Shown here: positions 16,591 through 26,151 of the stretch, in pieces | How the letters are laid out: the number at the start of each line of letters is the position of its first letter | How positions within the stretch are numbered: position 1 is the first letter of the stretch | Assembly: GCA_964631345.1 (NCBI GenBank) | Contig: CAZVWE010000001.1 | Coordinates: 1 to 64,000 of the forward strand | Source: MGBC163016 sp964631345 | GTDB lineage: Bacteria; Actinomycetota; Coriobacteriia; Coriobacteriales; Eggerthellaceae | Length of the DNA stretch: 64,000 bases | Direction: 5' to 3' | Notes under the pieces: generated by a model | Told to the model about the DNA's origin: nothing | Database searches by the model: none | Seen by the model: only the letters and a program-made list of their open reading frames with translations | Program-made: the position numbers and the translations under genes

Positions 16591-17616
16591 CTATTGCCAA
16601 TTATTAGGATCCTCATTCGATGTAGCAACATTTGCCTCTTGTGCATCGCGACGACGATTTCTTAAAAGCAGTGCAAAGAACACTGCGAGTGAACAAACAA
16701 CGCAAGCAAGCAGTGCAGGGATGATCCACCCAAGAGGTGATTCAATAGCAAGTCCTGTTGCTTGATTACCTTCAACAATACCATCGCCCGCATCAGCTAG
16801 AGGCGTCTCATTGTCGTCAAGATCAACCTCATCAATAGGCGTTGCCAAAGGAGTTCCATCATCGGCAAGAATTACTTCTCCTTCAGGTGTAGTTACTGGT
16901 GCCGCCTCTTCACCCTCTGCAATTGGAGTTGGAGTGATAACAACTTCTTCACCACCAGGCAGAATAATCACCGTGTTGTTCTCAATAATGCGAATTACAT
17001 AATTTGGATCGGCAATCTTTTGATAATTGAACACGATCGTGTTATCCGCATCCGCTGCTCCTGAAAGCGTGAGCGTCTGTGAGTTTTCACGAGGCAAGTA
17101 ACCTTCAACATATTTAGCTACTGGGGCAACCTTGTCGCCAATCTCACCATAATATGTATCGGACGACACAATTTCATTGCCATTGGCGTCAACGTATTTC
17201 GCAGTAAAAGCTGTACGGTTTGCCTTGATGCCATAAGTAACTACAAAATCCTCATCTTGCGTAACGTTGTTTGCTCCTCCAGGAATTGGGGCATTTACAG
17301 ACTCGGTTGAAGCATCCATGCTTGCCGCAACCTTAGAACTATTATCAGCCGCTAAACGGACGCCCTTTATGTAGTATTTTTCAGGGCAAGTTACAGTTAT
17401 TCCTCTTGCACCAAAATCTACGCTTCCGCCAAACGGAACATCCCACGTAATAGCGTCTGACCCATCGCTGAATACACCAGAATTTCCAGCATAGAGCGTT
17501 ACGCGATAGGTTCTTGCATCCTGCTTCACAGACCCATTCGATGCAAAAGCAGGCATGATACAAAGAGAAGCTACAATCAAAGCGGAGACAACCACAGACA
17601 AACATTTTTTAATCAT
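16591..17616 (-). CDS. Secreted MucBP-domain protein with C-terminal membrane anchor
   Basis: About 341 residues. The N-terminus is a signal peptide (MIKKCLSVVVSALIVASLC, then a cleavage-like AFAS). A MucBP-type beta domain lies at about 129-202 (TAKYVDANGNEI, then a closing TIVFNYQ). An acidic, Pro/Glu-rich stalk follows, and a final hydrophobic helix (IIPALLACVVCSLAVFFALLL) with RNRRRD behind it. There is no LPXTG motif, so it should stay in the membrane. MucBP domains in other bacteria bind mucin or host glycans, so an adhesive role is plausible. I start it at ATG 17616, which has AAAGGAGG six bases upstream. It overlaps the previous gene's end by eight bases. Confidence 0.75.
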   Translation of the reverse strand: MIKKCLSVVVSALIVASLCIMPAFASNGSVKQDARTYRVTLYAGNSGVFSDGSDAITWDVPFGGSVDFGARGITVTCPEKYYIKGVRLAADNSSKVAASMDASTESVNAPIPGGANNVTQDEDFVVTYGIKANRTAFTAKYVDANGNEIVSSDTYYGEIGDKVAPVAKYVEGYLPRENSQTLTLSGAADADNTIVFNYQKIADPNYVIRIIENNTVIILPGGEEVVITPTPIAEGEEAAPVTTPEGEVILADDGTPLATPIDEVDLDDNETPLADAGDGIVEGNQATGLAIESPLGWIIPALLACVVCSLAVFFALLLRNRRRDAQEANVATSNEDPNNWQ

Positions 17617-18574
17617 GGTTTGCCTCCTTTCTCTTCTTGCGATCATTCAGATAGCTTGTAGCTCCAATCGCAAGAACAATGCATCCTGCAAATAAGCACA
17701 GGATAGAAATTGCCGGAAGCATATCTCCAGTTTGCGGAAGGTTGCCACCAACATAACGTGTACGTGAAGGATCTGTTTGGTATGTAGGCTCACCTGGAAC
17801 ATCCTGATAGATGGTTTCTCCGCCTTCATCTACTGGCTCAGCAGCAAATCTAAGTTGAGTTCCTGCCATAGTGTCAAAATAGTTATTGGCATGAGTTTCA
17901 CCATCGATTGCCATAGTAAGTTTCATGGACTTCTTTGCACCTGGTGCAAATGTTCCTAGATGGAAATAATCTTCCATGCCGCTTCTCTGTGTTGCATTGA
18001 AAAGACCACCGCTTGATGGAGTGGTTTCTTCCTGTGCATCAGTTCCAGCATTCGAAGCGATATTACGTGCAATTGGAGAAGGTGTTTCCGGTGTAGGCGT
18101 CTCCTCTACAGAAGGCTCAACGCCACCAACTTGAGCATTTGAATAAATCACAGTTGCTTCATCGGAATCCGGATCATCAAAGTAGAGAAGCTCATAGGTA
18201 TATCCACCATCTTTTGCAGCACCCATGTCTTCCATTGTCTTCCAGACTTTATTCCACATATACCAGTCAACATCTTCATCACAATCATTGAACAGGTAAA
18301 TTGTGTATTCAGCTGAACTTCCAGGCTGAAGGTTAGAAAGCATCTGGACTAAATCTCCATTACCTGTTTCCTTCATGCCATCGCCTACAAACGTAACTTC
18401 CCATGTGTAGTGATAAGTCGTGCCTTCAGTTTCATCTGGGGCTACAACTGGCGCATCCGTGCCTGCGTTGTCCACAGTGCCCTCATCAGCAAAAGCAACA
18501 CCAGGAATGCCAAACATACAAGATGCAAGGGCAAATGAAACAACAGACGCTTTGATCTTATCTAATGTCTTCAT
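17609..18574 (-). CDS. LPQTG sortase-anchored surface protein
   Basis: A 321-residue secreted protein. The signal peptide runs from MKTLDKIKASVVSFALASC to the cleavage-like VAFADE. The body has a beta-sandwich character, with phrases such as GSSAEYTIYLFNDCDEDVDWYMW that resemble TasA/camelysin-type domains. Near the C-terminus LPQTGD (about residue 276) is followed by a hydrophobic helix and the basic tail NDRKKRK, the full sortase signal. It should be linked to the cell wall or to a fibre; no sortase gene is in this window. The start at ATG 18574 has GAGGGGG upstream and lies against the upstream gene's stop. Confidence 0.82.
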   Translation of the reverse strand: MKTLDKIKASVVSFALASCMFGIPGVAFADEGTVDNAGTDAPVVAPDETEGTTYHYTWEVTFVGDGMKETGNGDLVQMLSNLQPGSSAEYTIYLFNDCDEDVDWYMWNKVWKTMEDMGAAKDGGYTYELLYFDDPDSDEATVIYSNAQVGGVEPSVEETPTPETPSPIARNIASNAGTDAQEETTPSSGGLFNATQRSGMEDYFHLGTFAPGAKKSMKLTMAIDGETHANNYFDTMAGTQLRFAAEPVDEGGETIYQDVPGEPTYQTDPSRTRYVGGNLPQTGDMLPAISILCLFAGCIVLAIGATSYLNDRKKRKEANHD

Positions 18575-18575
18575 C

Positions 18576-19421
18576 TCATTCCCCCTCTCTCTCATTGTTT
18601 ACAGGCGCTGCCCATGATGCACCCACACTTGATAATCCATCTGCAGTCAAATCAATGCCCCAAGCACTCTTAGCTGCTGCAATTGCGTTTTCTGTCTGCA
18701 GAGAATCAACTTGAGCATATAACGCTATGTGGTATTTACCTTCCGGAAGCGGATTATCTACAACAGATTTAGCAAGACGAATGCCTGTTACCAACGGGGC
18801 TTCTGGCATTACACCATTATCAGCACCAAGCTGTGGTACTAAGTAAAACACCATGCGCTCGTCTGTGCTTTCTGCTTCAGATTTAACCCATATACCAGAC
18901 TCGTCAAAATCTAACTCAATAAGAGAAGGATCAATCTTGGCAGAATCAGCAGTTTTTACTCCATTTTCATCTGCCCAATTCTTGCGAATCGTGACACGAA
19001 CGAATTGCCCTAAATTAGAAGCATTAGCTACATTAATTTCTTCCTTGTAGGTCTTACCAGGAATCATAGCTTTGTCACCATCAAGCAAGGTGTACTGCAC
19101 CTGTTCGCTTGATTCATCATCAACTGCAGATACTTCAGTTGCAGGAAGAAGAACTTCTTTCTCTCCTGTGACCTCAAGATCAACTGCGCTTGTTTCACCA
19201 ACATTTACAATACGCGCAGTTTCTTCTGATCCAGTCTTTTCAGTAAGCGCTATACCAAGATGGGTTTGCTCCATGTCAGCTTGATAAATCTGACTTTGGT
19301 AGACGAGTTGCGCCTGTGTAGCACCAACTGCTCCCAAAAGTCCTACTAGGCAGAGGACGGCTGCTGAAACCAACAAGATAAGTGTACGCCTAGAAAGAGT
19401 AAATTTTCTTGTTCTTTCCAT
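18576..19421 (-). CDS. TasA-like exported surface protein
   Basis: A 281-residue exported protein with a basic N-terminus, a long hydrophobic segment (LILLVSAAVLCLVGLLGAVG) and an AxA-like site near ATQAQLVYQ. The rest is an acidic beta-rich domain containing FVRVTIRKNW, a phrase common in TasA/camelysin-type subunits, where residues that open to polymerise are described. No cell-wall sorting motif or C-terminal helix is visible, so it is likely secreted or assembled into a fibre. It is translationally coupled to both neighbours (TAATG with the gene upstream). SipW dependence is inferred from gene context. Confidence 0.62.
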   Translation of the reverse strand: MERTRKFTLSRRTLILLVSAAVLCLVGLLGAVGATQAQLVYQSQIYQADMEQTHLGIALTEKTGSEETARIVNVGETSAVDLEVTGEKEVLLPATEVSAVDDESSEQVQYTLLDGDKAMIPGKTYKEEINVANASNLGQFVRVTIRKNWADENGVKTADSAKIDPSLIELDFDESGIWVKSEAESTDERMVFYLVPQLGADNGVMPEAPLVTGIRLAKSVVDNPLPEGKYHIALYAQVDSLQTENAIAAAKSAWGIDLTADGLSSVGASWAAPVNNEREGE

Positions 19422-20023
19422 TATTCGCCCTCCTTCCCTTCAACGCTAGCAGGGGTCATCGCCAACCCCTTAAGTGCAAGGCCATCCTCAGGGATTGGAG
19501 TTGCGCCTGACATATCAATTTCAACACCAAGGAATTTACCTGCATAGCTTCCGCTATCTTCGGTTTCATTCCAATATGCTTTAGTTGCCTGCTGTTCAAC
19601 CACTAGATCAAACTCAGGATTAGCATTCGCACCAAGCACAACTGATGCCTTAAGCACCGAAGACATGTCGCCTTTTGCTGCAAGTGGCTTTGTGTAATAA
19701 ATCCAACCATCATCACCAACTGTTGCCCAATCCCCTGCAGTTTCTGGAACAAGAGTGACCGATGCGTCATGCTCTGCATAATAAAGTTTCACACGAACAA
19801 GAACCGGAACATCAGAGTCACTTACAATCGTGATGTCTTTATTTAAGCCATCGGGTTCCTCTTCAATATGAGTACCAGGATTCTCAAACGTTACAGGGAT
19901 AGTGCCCTGGGCTTTAGTGGTGTCGGTGTAGTAAGCAAACGCTGTTCCAACTCCCATGCAGAGACAAAGAGTAATAGCTAGGCAAGCAAGGCCAGTGCGC
20001 TTTGAAATTCCAATGCGTTTCAT
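19421..20023 (-). CDS. SipW-dependent-type exported protein (TasA/camelysin-like)
   Basis: About 200 residues. The signal region KRTGLACLAITLCLCMGVGTAFAYYTD, shown here only in outline, ends in the AYYTDT motif seen in SipW-processed precursors of TasA-like proteins. The mature part is acidic and beta-rich (VPVLVRVKLYY), without a membrane anchor. Three possible starts sit together: TTG 20029, ATG 20026 and ATG 20023. AAGGAGG is seven bases before ATG 20023, the best spacing. It lies 15 bases after the large surface gene and overlaps the next by one base. Confidence 0.7.
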   Translation of the reverse strand: MKRIGISKRTGLACLAITLCLCMGVGTAFAYYTDTTKAQGTIPVTFENPGTHIEEEPDGLNKDITIVSDSDVPVLVRVKLYYAEHDASVTLVPETAGDWATVGDDGWIYYTKPLAAKGDMSSVLKASVVLGANANPEFDLVVEQQATKAYWNETEDSGSYAGKFLGVEIDMSGATPIPEDGLALKGLAMTPASVEGKEGE

Positions 20024-20038
20024 CATCAACCTCCTTGC

Positions 20039-23000
20039 CTACTCTTGCTCATCCGCTGGAGCGTTCTCCGTTGCGGATCCAGTCGTATAGTCTATTTCTC
20101 TGCTGGCATCATTTCCGGGAATTCTTTGCCAGCTATATGCGCCGTCACTACCTGAATAGCGATTGACAGCATTTGTTGAGTAAGTCTCCTTATCTTTGAA
20201 CATATTTGTAAAGGTGACACTTACATCGTGATCGGCTTCATAATCATTTGGATTGTCAACGTTAATCAGAACTTCAACATGGGCATTAGTAACGGTTGCG
20301 TTTGTACCTTCAGCACCACTGAAGTCAAAGTTGCCGTTTCCAGTCACCTCTTCAATTACGAAGAACCAACCGCGCTTTAAGTTCTTCAATACCCAAGCCT
20401 TTGTAACCGACTGGGATTTATCTTTTAATTCATCAGCGGTGAATGTCATCGTTACAACGTTTTCATAGATTGGAGCAACACTTCCATCTTCATAAGAAGC
20501 CTTGTTCTCATATCCAGCAACGTTGAACACTACCGTGACATCACCTGCAGTCTCAGTGTATTCGCTTGCATTGATCGTCTTTGTAAGTGTGAGCGATCCA
20601 ACCTTTGACTGTGGCTTGTCATCAGGGTTTTCAGGTTTTCTTGGATCGTTGCCGACTGTTACCTCACCATTAACTGCAATACCGCCACCATTAGCATGAG
20701 AGTAGTTGCCGGTGATGAACAGGTTAAACCTTGCAGCGTTGTATGCAGCAGAAATCTCATCATCTGTGGGATTCGCTGTCAAAGCAACAATGCCTAAATA
20801 CTGACCAAATAAACCTGACTGTAAGTGCGCCACAGGTTCACTGGCAATATCTTTCGGGAATCCATCTTCACTAATTGAGAAGATTCCAGCGTTGTTTGTT
20901 GAATTGTTGTACTTAACTGGAATAGAAGTCATGTAGTTCATGCCTTCATAAGTGCTGTGATTATAACCATCTACAAAATGACCGCCATTCGCCAACATGC
21001 CACCAGATGGAATATCAGCAACAACGAAGTAGATATGATAGTACGTATCTGCACCAGCAGTTTCTAGCGCATAGCGATAACCATCTGAGTCAGCCTTTAC
21101 TTCTTTGTTGCCATACATACCTTCAGGAGCAAGATATGCAAGACCGCTCTTTGTAAAACTTAAATTATGAGTACGCTTGATAGTTACTTTAGATCCAGTA
21201 AAGTCTTCAATGATCCTCTTAGCAAAGTCAAGGTCATTCTTAACAGTGATCCTAACCTCATTATCATTATTGAAGTCAGAAGAAAAAACGCTGTTTCCTA
21301 TGGTCTTTTGAAGAGTTGCATAGAACCCTTGCTGTGTAGAACCATCTGGGAAAGTTACCTTGTTGTTTTTTAATACAGAGGAATTACTCATTACCGCAGT
21401 TGCAGTACCTTTGCCCTTTGCAGCAGCGGCATCACCTGTCATATATCCAGTCCAGTCATACTCACCGCCGCCGAGCATCTGATTGTAAATCCAGCTCTCG
21501 CCTGCACAAAAGTAATCCTGCGAAGAGCCCTTAAGTTGTGACACCCTATCGTTTACAGCTTTACCCCAACCATCACCTAACTCAACATTTGAGTTCGTAG
21601 TGTTCTGGGTCTCTTTTGCATTGTTGTTAAAGATGGCAGCGCTGTTGGTTACAGTCATTGCATTCTTACAACCCGCAAGACCTCCGCCATAACCATCGGC
21701 TGTGTTGTCTGTAACAATCGGGTTGTAAACCAAGAGCTTACCGCGATCAGTAGAGCCCGCGTTTGAAACAAAGATTGCGCCTCCACCGTAGTCAAACTCA
21801 GTATCGGTTCTATTGTTTGTGATGTATCCAGACTTGATTTTACTGCCCTCACCAGTTCTGCAGTAAAGACCACCGCCCTCGCTTGCCTTAGCGTAGTTTG
21901 ACGCCACAATAGCACCATCCATAACAAGCGTACCTGTGCTTGTTGGAATCATAACTCCACCGCCAGCATCACCTGATAGATTGCCGGTAATGTAGCAGTC
22001 ATCTAAAGTCAATGCCCCAAGTGAGCATATTCCAGCTCCACCTCGACTCGCAAGATATCCCTGCTGCTCAAATGATGGAGTAAACAATGTGCTGTTAGCG
22101 GTTATATAGGCATTGTTTCCAGATACATTAATAGATGTTCCCGTTGCACCGATAATGCCACCACCAAAATGGTTGGCCTGATTCGATGCGATCATTGCAT
22201 TTCCAGAAACATTTAGGCTTGAGCCCTTATCGATGCAAATGCCACCGCCTGATCCACCTTCTGTCCAATTCTGGGTGTTATTCCCATTGAACTCATAGCT
22301 AGTGGCCACATTTGCAGCAATTACAGCATCCTTAACAGATACAGATGTAGAGCTTGCATAAATTCCAGCGCCGCTTCCAACTGAGTCATTTGCAGCAATT
22401 ACTGAATCGCCTGACACATTCACGCTACCACCTAAGCTGGTGACTGCACCAGATGCAATCATCGTCGCGCCTTTATAGTCGGATTTCACAGAGCATCCAA
22501 CAATGTGCGCGCCATTAAGGTTCAAAGCACCTTTGTTATAAATTGCATTTCCACAAGCCCCACCGTCAACGCCTGTGCTCTTAAGGAAAACACCTTCGAG
22601 GTTTAGAGTTCCTTGGTTATAGAAAAGATCATCCATGTTGTCACAGATGATGCTTCCGAGACCATCGCCATTTTGCACCTCTGTGCTATCGGCCTCTTTT
22701 GCATCCTCTTCGCTTAATGGAGTAAACCCACCAAGGTTGTATTTAATTGTGCATTTGTAGAGAGTCTCTGCGGTCTGACCATTACCAGCCGTACTTAAAA
22801 CCTTGTAATAAGTAAGCGTGCCATCTGAATATCCAACCTCAGGAATAGCGCTTCCTACTGTATATCCGCCAACTGGGTCTGATTTATGCTCAGCGCTTCC
22901 AGCGCCAGATGAGTCCTTAACTGTGAAAGTAATTCCAGAGGGAATATGGAATAGATCTTCCACATTTACCTTTTTAGGATTCTGGATCGAGTTTCCATAA

Positions 23001-23878
23001 AGATCAAGCGTTACAGCTGCTGTGTTAGCGTTGTCGCACACCATAACACCTTGTGCACCTTCAGGAATTTCGATATCTGCACCAAGTCGGATATCATTTC
23101 CAGCTTCAAGCGCATCTTTGACTTGATCCCAAGTGTATGCAACCTCACGAATATCGGTTGAAAGGGTAACTACAACATTGCCCTGGATCGCATCAGCTGG
23201 AATCGTGAACAACTGAATATCTTTGGCCTGCTCTGAATATGTAGCCTCAGGAACATCTGCAGGATCAATTGTTAGAGCTGCAACCTCACGAGCAGGAACC
23301 GTCTCCTCATCAGGAGTATCAGCCAAAACGGTAGAAGTCACCTCAGCGGGTTTCGCCAAATATCCACTTTCATATGTAACCCTAAATGAATATTCTTCAC
23401 CCGATGTGACTATGACTTCATTATCCCCTACAGCTTCACCATCGTGAGTCTGTTCAACCCCATCAGGCACATCAAAATCAAGTGTCATATTAGCGGGATC
23501 TTTGAGGTTAAATTTGATGTAGGCAAATTCGGGATCTACCGCATCAATATTTTCATCCTCAGCATTAGCCTCATCCTCAGGAGTATCCGTAATAACGGTT
23601 CCATCTGTAGACTCTTCATTTTCCTCTACATCATTACCCGGGATTTCAGGAAATACATTTTCACCCGATGTCTCTAAGCTGTCATCAAGGCTGTCGTCTC
23701 CTGAATTTTCATCTCCTGTGTCGGCTAAATTTGCCTCTTCCCCAGTAGATGCATTCTCCCCATCAACACCATAAGCAAAATTACTAAAGGCGAAGATGAC
23801 AACTAGTGCAAGAGCTACTGCGAGGAATTTGCCGAGACGGGTTTTGTAGAGCTCAATGGCTTTGTCGACTAACACCAT
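20039..23878 (-). CDS. Large secreted parallel beta-helix surface protein
   Basis: At about 1279 residues this is the first and largest gene of the surface operon. A signal/anchor helix (FLAVALALVVIFAFSNFAYG) is followed by an Asp/Glu-rich stalk to about residue 130. A glycine- and asparagine-rich region (about 270-800) shows the short repeated GGGI, NVSGN and ITNNR rungs of a right-handed parallel beta-helix. The C-terminal 300 residues hold beta-sandwich domains similar to pilin isopeptide (FctA/Cna-like) modules (SLTLTKTINASEYTE, WFFVIEEVTG). There is no LPXTG or terminal helix, so how it stays on the cell is unclear. GTG 23884 is an alternative start. Adhesin or fibre-tip function is inference. 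Confidence 0.75.
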   Translation of the reverse strand: MVLVDKAIELYKTRLGKFLAVALALVVIFAFSNFAYGVDGENASTGEEANLADTGDENSGDDSLDDSLETSGENVFPEIPGNDVEENEESTDGTVITDTPEDEANAEDENIDAVDPEFAYIKFNLKDPANMTLDFDVPDGVEQTHDGEAVGDNEVIVTSGEEYSFRVTYESGYLAKPAEVTSTVLADTPDEETVPAREVAALTIDPADVPEATYSEQAKDIQLFTIPADAIQGNVVVTLSTDIREVAYTWDQVKDALEAGNDIRLGADIEIPEGAQGVMVCDNANTAAVTLDLYGNSIQNPKKVNVEDLFHIPSGITFTVKDSSGAGSAEHKSDPVGGYTVGSAIPEVGYSDGTLTYYKVLSTAGNGQTAETLYKCTIKYNLGGFTPLSEEDAKEADSTEVQNGDGLGSIICDNMDDLFYNQGTLNLEGVFLKSTGVDGGACGNAIYNKGALNLNGAHIVGCSVKSDYKGATMIASGAVTSLGGSVNVSGDSVIAANDSVGSGAGIYASSTSVSVKDAVIAANVATSYEFNGNNTQNWTEGGSGGGICIDKGSSLNVSGNAMIASNQANHFGGGIIGATGTSINVSGNNAYITANSTLFTPSFEQQGYLASRGGAGICSLGALTLDDCYITGNLSGDAGGGVMIPTSTGTLVMDGAIVASNYAKASEGGGLYCRTGEGSKIKSGYITNNRTDTEFDYGGGAIFVSNAGSTDRGKLLVYNPIVTDNTADGYGGGLAGCKNAMTVTNSAAIFNNNAKETQNTTNSNVELGDGWGKAVNDRVSQLKGSSQDYFCAGESWIYNQMLGGGEYDWTGYMTGDAAAAKGKGTATAVMSNSSVLKNNKVTFPDGSTQQGFYATLQKTIGNSVFSSDFNNDNEVRITVKNDLDFAKRIIEDFTGSKVTIKRTHNLSFTKSGLAYLAPEGMYGNKEVKADSDGYRYALETAGADTYYHIYFVVADIPSGGMLANGGHFVDGYNHSTYEGMNYMTSIPVKYNNSTNNAGIFSISEDGFPKDIASEPVAHLQSGLFGQYLGIVALTANPTDDEISAAYNAARFNLFITGNYSHANGGGIAVNGEVTVGNDPRKPENPDDKPQSKVGSLTLTKTINASEYTETAGDVTVVFNVAGYENKASYEDGSVAPIYENVVTMTFTADELKDKSQSVTKAWVLKNLKRGWFFVIEEVTGNGNFDFSGAEGTNATVTNAHVEVLINVDNPNDYEADHDVSVTFTNMFKDKETYSTNAVNRYSGSDGAYSWQRIPGNDASREIDYTTGSATENAPADEQE

Positions 23879-23950
23879 AGGCACTCACCACTTCCCTCAA
23901 CTGTGGGATCCCTTAACATCCCACGTCTCAATGCCTCCCAATATCTAAAC

Positions 23951-23994
23951 AAAAAGGGTAGCCAAATAAAGACCAATTTATTAACTTGACTACC
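23951..23994 (-). terminator. Intrinsic terminator or attenuator before the surface operon
   Basis: A 9-bp stem with one G-U pair: GGTAGCCAA (23957-23965) with TTGACTACC (23986-23994). It is followed on the minus strand by C and five T residues (23955-23951). It lies between the pilT stop and the large surface gene. It may end the pilus operon, but a promoter candidate lies between that operon and this hairpin, so it may instead attenuate the surface operon. Confidence 0.7.
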
Positions 23995-24062
23995 ACAAGC
24001 AGAAGTGCCTCGGGTGTATTTATGCGTGCATATATAGGCACACTGCTAGTTGCCTATAGCAT

Positions 24063-24090
24063 ATATTACATGCAAGTGACGTTATTTCAA
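24063..24090 (-). promoter_or_regulatory. Sigma-70-type promoter candidate for the surface operon
   Basis: On the minus strand TTGAAA (24090-24085) is separated by 16 bases from TAATAT (24068-24063). The predicted transcript would begin at an inverted repeat, TATAGGCA / TGCCTATA, just downstream, and pass through the hairpin at 23951-23994 before reaching the 1279-residue surface gene. The rest of the 341-base gene-free stretch (23879-24219) shows only a 7-bp hairpin, GTGGGAT/ATCCCAC (23903-23924), close to the start codon. Confidence 0.5.
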
Positions 24091-24219
24091 CTCACCTATC
24101 ACAGAGTGGTGTCGTTTTGCTGGCATTTCTTATGCGAATTCATCACGGATTCATAAAAAATACAAATTTGATCTACCATCAATCTTAATTCGCGTCAATT
24201 CACATTTTATCTTGGCTTG

Positions 24220-25293
24220 TTAAACGCCCTCTACTTCAAGTCTTGTAAGCAACGCCTCTTGATGAATTGCATGTTGAAGTGCAGTATCGCGAGAAATCGT
24301 TCCACTCATCAATAGGTCATACAGACTTTGATCCATGGTTACCATTCCCTCATCTGCGCTTGAGGCAATAATGCTATCAATTTGATGCGTCTTACCCTCA
24401 CGTACCAAATTTCTAATCGCAGGAGTTGCAATCATAATTTCAAATGCTGGGACTACTCTGCCATCAAGCGTTGGTACAAGCTGCTGGCTAACAACTGCTT
24501 GAAGCACCATAGAAAGTTGCATTCTGATTTGACGCTGTTGAGTAGCCGGAAATGCATCAATTATGCGGTCGATCGTGTTCGATGCTGATGTTGTATGTAA
24601 TGTTGAGAACAAAAGTTGTGCCATCTCGGCTGCTGTCATAGCAGTTGATATCGTATCCGGATCGCGCATCTCACCTAGAAGTACAATATCGGGTGACTCT
24701 CTCATTGCAGATCGCATAGCAAGTGCATATGTTTCAACATCTGTTGGGATTTCACGCTGAGTTACGATTGATTTATCGTGTGAATGAATATATTCAATCG
24801 GGTCTTCCATAGTAATGATATGGCATTGGCGAGTGTGATTCAGCTCATCGATTAAACAAGCAAGCGTCGATGATTTACCAGCACCTGCAGGTCCAGTTAC
24901 TAAAACAAGACCTTTCTGAAGTTTTGCAAGATCCATTACAACATCAGGAATATTAAAAGCCTGTGGGCTTGGGAGCTCAAACGGAATCACACGGATAACA
25001 GCACCAAACGAACCGCGTTGGCGGAATACATTTGCACGAAAGCGTCCAATTCCTGGAACTGCAAAGGAGAAATCTTCATCCTCGTTTCTTGAATCCTTGA
25101 TATGATCCATTGATTTATGCGCAAGCGTATAAATCTCTTCAATAATCGCCTCTGTATCAGCAGGTTTCAGCGGAGGTACATCTAAGCGAATTTGCCGCCC
25201 GCTTGCTTTATATGTAAGAGGCAGACCTGCTTCGATAAAAATATCTGAGGCATGCGCATCGATCATGCTTTTTAGGAACTCTTCCAGTTTCAT
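24220..25293 (-). CDS. pilT: PilT-type retraction ATPase
   Basis: A hexameric secretion ATPase of the GspE/PilT superfamily. It has an N-terminal PAS-like region and the opening MIDAHASDIFIEAG, typical of PilT. Walker A GPAGAGKS is at about 133. The aspartate box is in ITMEDPIEYIHS, Walker B is LLGEMRDPDT (about 204) and the histidine box is LFSTLHTT (about 231). PilT depolymerises type IV pili. Here it is the only motor ATPase in the cluster. The ATG at 25293 is preceded by AAAGGAG and gives 357 residues; an upstream in-frame start would add nine. It is the last gene of the pilus-like series. Confidence 0.92.
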   Translation of the reverse strand: MKLEEFLKSMIDAHASDIFIEAGLPLTYKASGRQIRLDVPPLKPADTEAIIEEIYTLAHKSMDHIKDSRNEDEDFSFAVPGIGRFRANVFRQRGSFGAVIRVIPFELPSPQAFNIPDVVMDLAKLQKGLVLVTGPAGAGKSSTLACLIDELNHTRQCHIITMEDPIEYIHSHDKSIVTQREIPTDVETYALAMRSAMRESPDIVLLGEMRDPDTISTAMTAAEMAQLLFSTLHTTSASNTIDRIIDAFPATQQRQIRMQLSMVLQAVVSQQLVPTLDGRVVPAFEIMIATPAIRNLVREGKTHQIDSIIASSADEGMVTMDQSLYDLLMSGTISRDTALQHAIHQEALLTRLEVEGV

Positions 25294-25359
25294 TCTGTCT
25301 CCTTTAAATCCCAAGGCCAAAATACAAGCTATCTATCCCAAATACAAATCTATAAATTA

Positions 25360-26151
25360 CTAATCTCCAAGCCAAATTGCATCTGCTGCATCTTCACTTC
25401 CCCATGATCTTGATGACTGCCAGCGAACAATCACATAAGTGCCATCATCTCTAACACCTATAAGACAGTTAAGTATCCGTCCTGACTCCGTAGAAAATGT
25501 GGCACTTATACCGCCAACACATGTAGAAGCCAGGTTTTCAATATGAACGCTCGTTTTCTCCTCAGCACTTGTATAGGTAACTGAATCCTCATCAAAAATC
25601 GGTTCAAAGTCAGGGTCATCCTGAATCGATCCAGTTTTATTACCTACATATAAGTCGTCACTTGTAGGCAATGCTCCCCAAAATGAAGTTTCACCTTCAG
25701 GCTCCTCGAAAGCACCGGTATCGATTACCCAATCATCACCTTGTGTGTCATACGTGTCTTCACGAATCCTTACAACTTGCAAAAGTTCGTCTAGCGTGAC
25801 TGTTTTAGCTTCACCTGCCATAACGATATCGTCTGTGTCTGCAATATCAACAGCAGATAAAGCATCTTCGATATACCCAGGAAGAGTTGCAGAAAGCGAG
25901 GCTAATGCCATCCTTGCATTGGTTGATCCGTTGCGCACACGCTCAAGGTCATTGTCTATATACGATAGGAAGTTTTGAGCTGCACTATCTTCCAAATAAG
26001 CCTCAATCGTCGTTTCAGATTGCCTACTCGTTAGATTTTTAGAGGCCATAGCTGTCACAATAGAAAGCACGCTTAATACAGCAAGCGAAATAGAGATCAC
26101 CATAATTAGCAAATTGAGAGAGCCCATCTTTATGTTTGTGCGAGCGGCCAT
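25360..26151 (-). CDS. Pilin-like membrane protein, PilX/GspK-like position
   Basis: A 263-residue protein with a short basic leader, one hydrophobic helix at about 10-36 (MGSLNLLIMVISISLAVLSV) and a long acidic exported domain. The leader ends in a glycine as in prepilins, but the fifth residue after it is leucine instead of glutamate. GspK/PilX-type minor pseudopilins also lack this glutamate. The helix continues into a polar amphipathic stretch (SRQSETTIEAYLEDSAAQNF), as in pilin alpha-1. It abuts the preceding gene exactly. It is probably a large minor pseudopilin; no specific function can be given. Confidence 0.6.
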   Translation of the reverse strand: MAARTNIKMGSLNLLIMVISISLAVLSVLSIVTAMASKNLTSRQSETTIEAYLEDSAAQNFLSYIDNDLERVRNGSTNARMALASLSATLPGYIEDALSAVDIADTDDIVMAGEAKTVTLDELLQVVRIREDTYDTQGDDWVIDTGAFEEPEGETSFWGALPTSDDLYVGNKTGSIQDDPDFEPIFDEDSVTYTSAEEKTSVHIENLASTCVGGISATFSTESGRILNCLIGVRDDGTYVIVRWQSSRSWGSEDAADAIWLGD

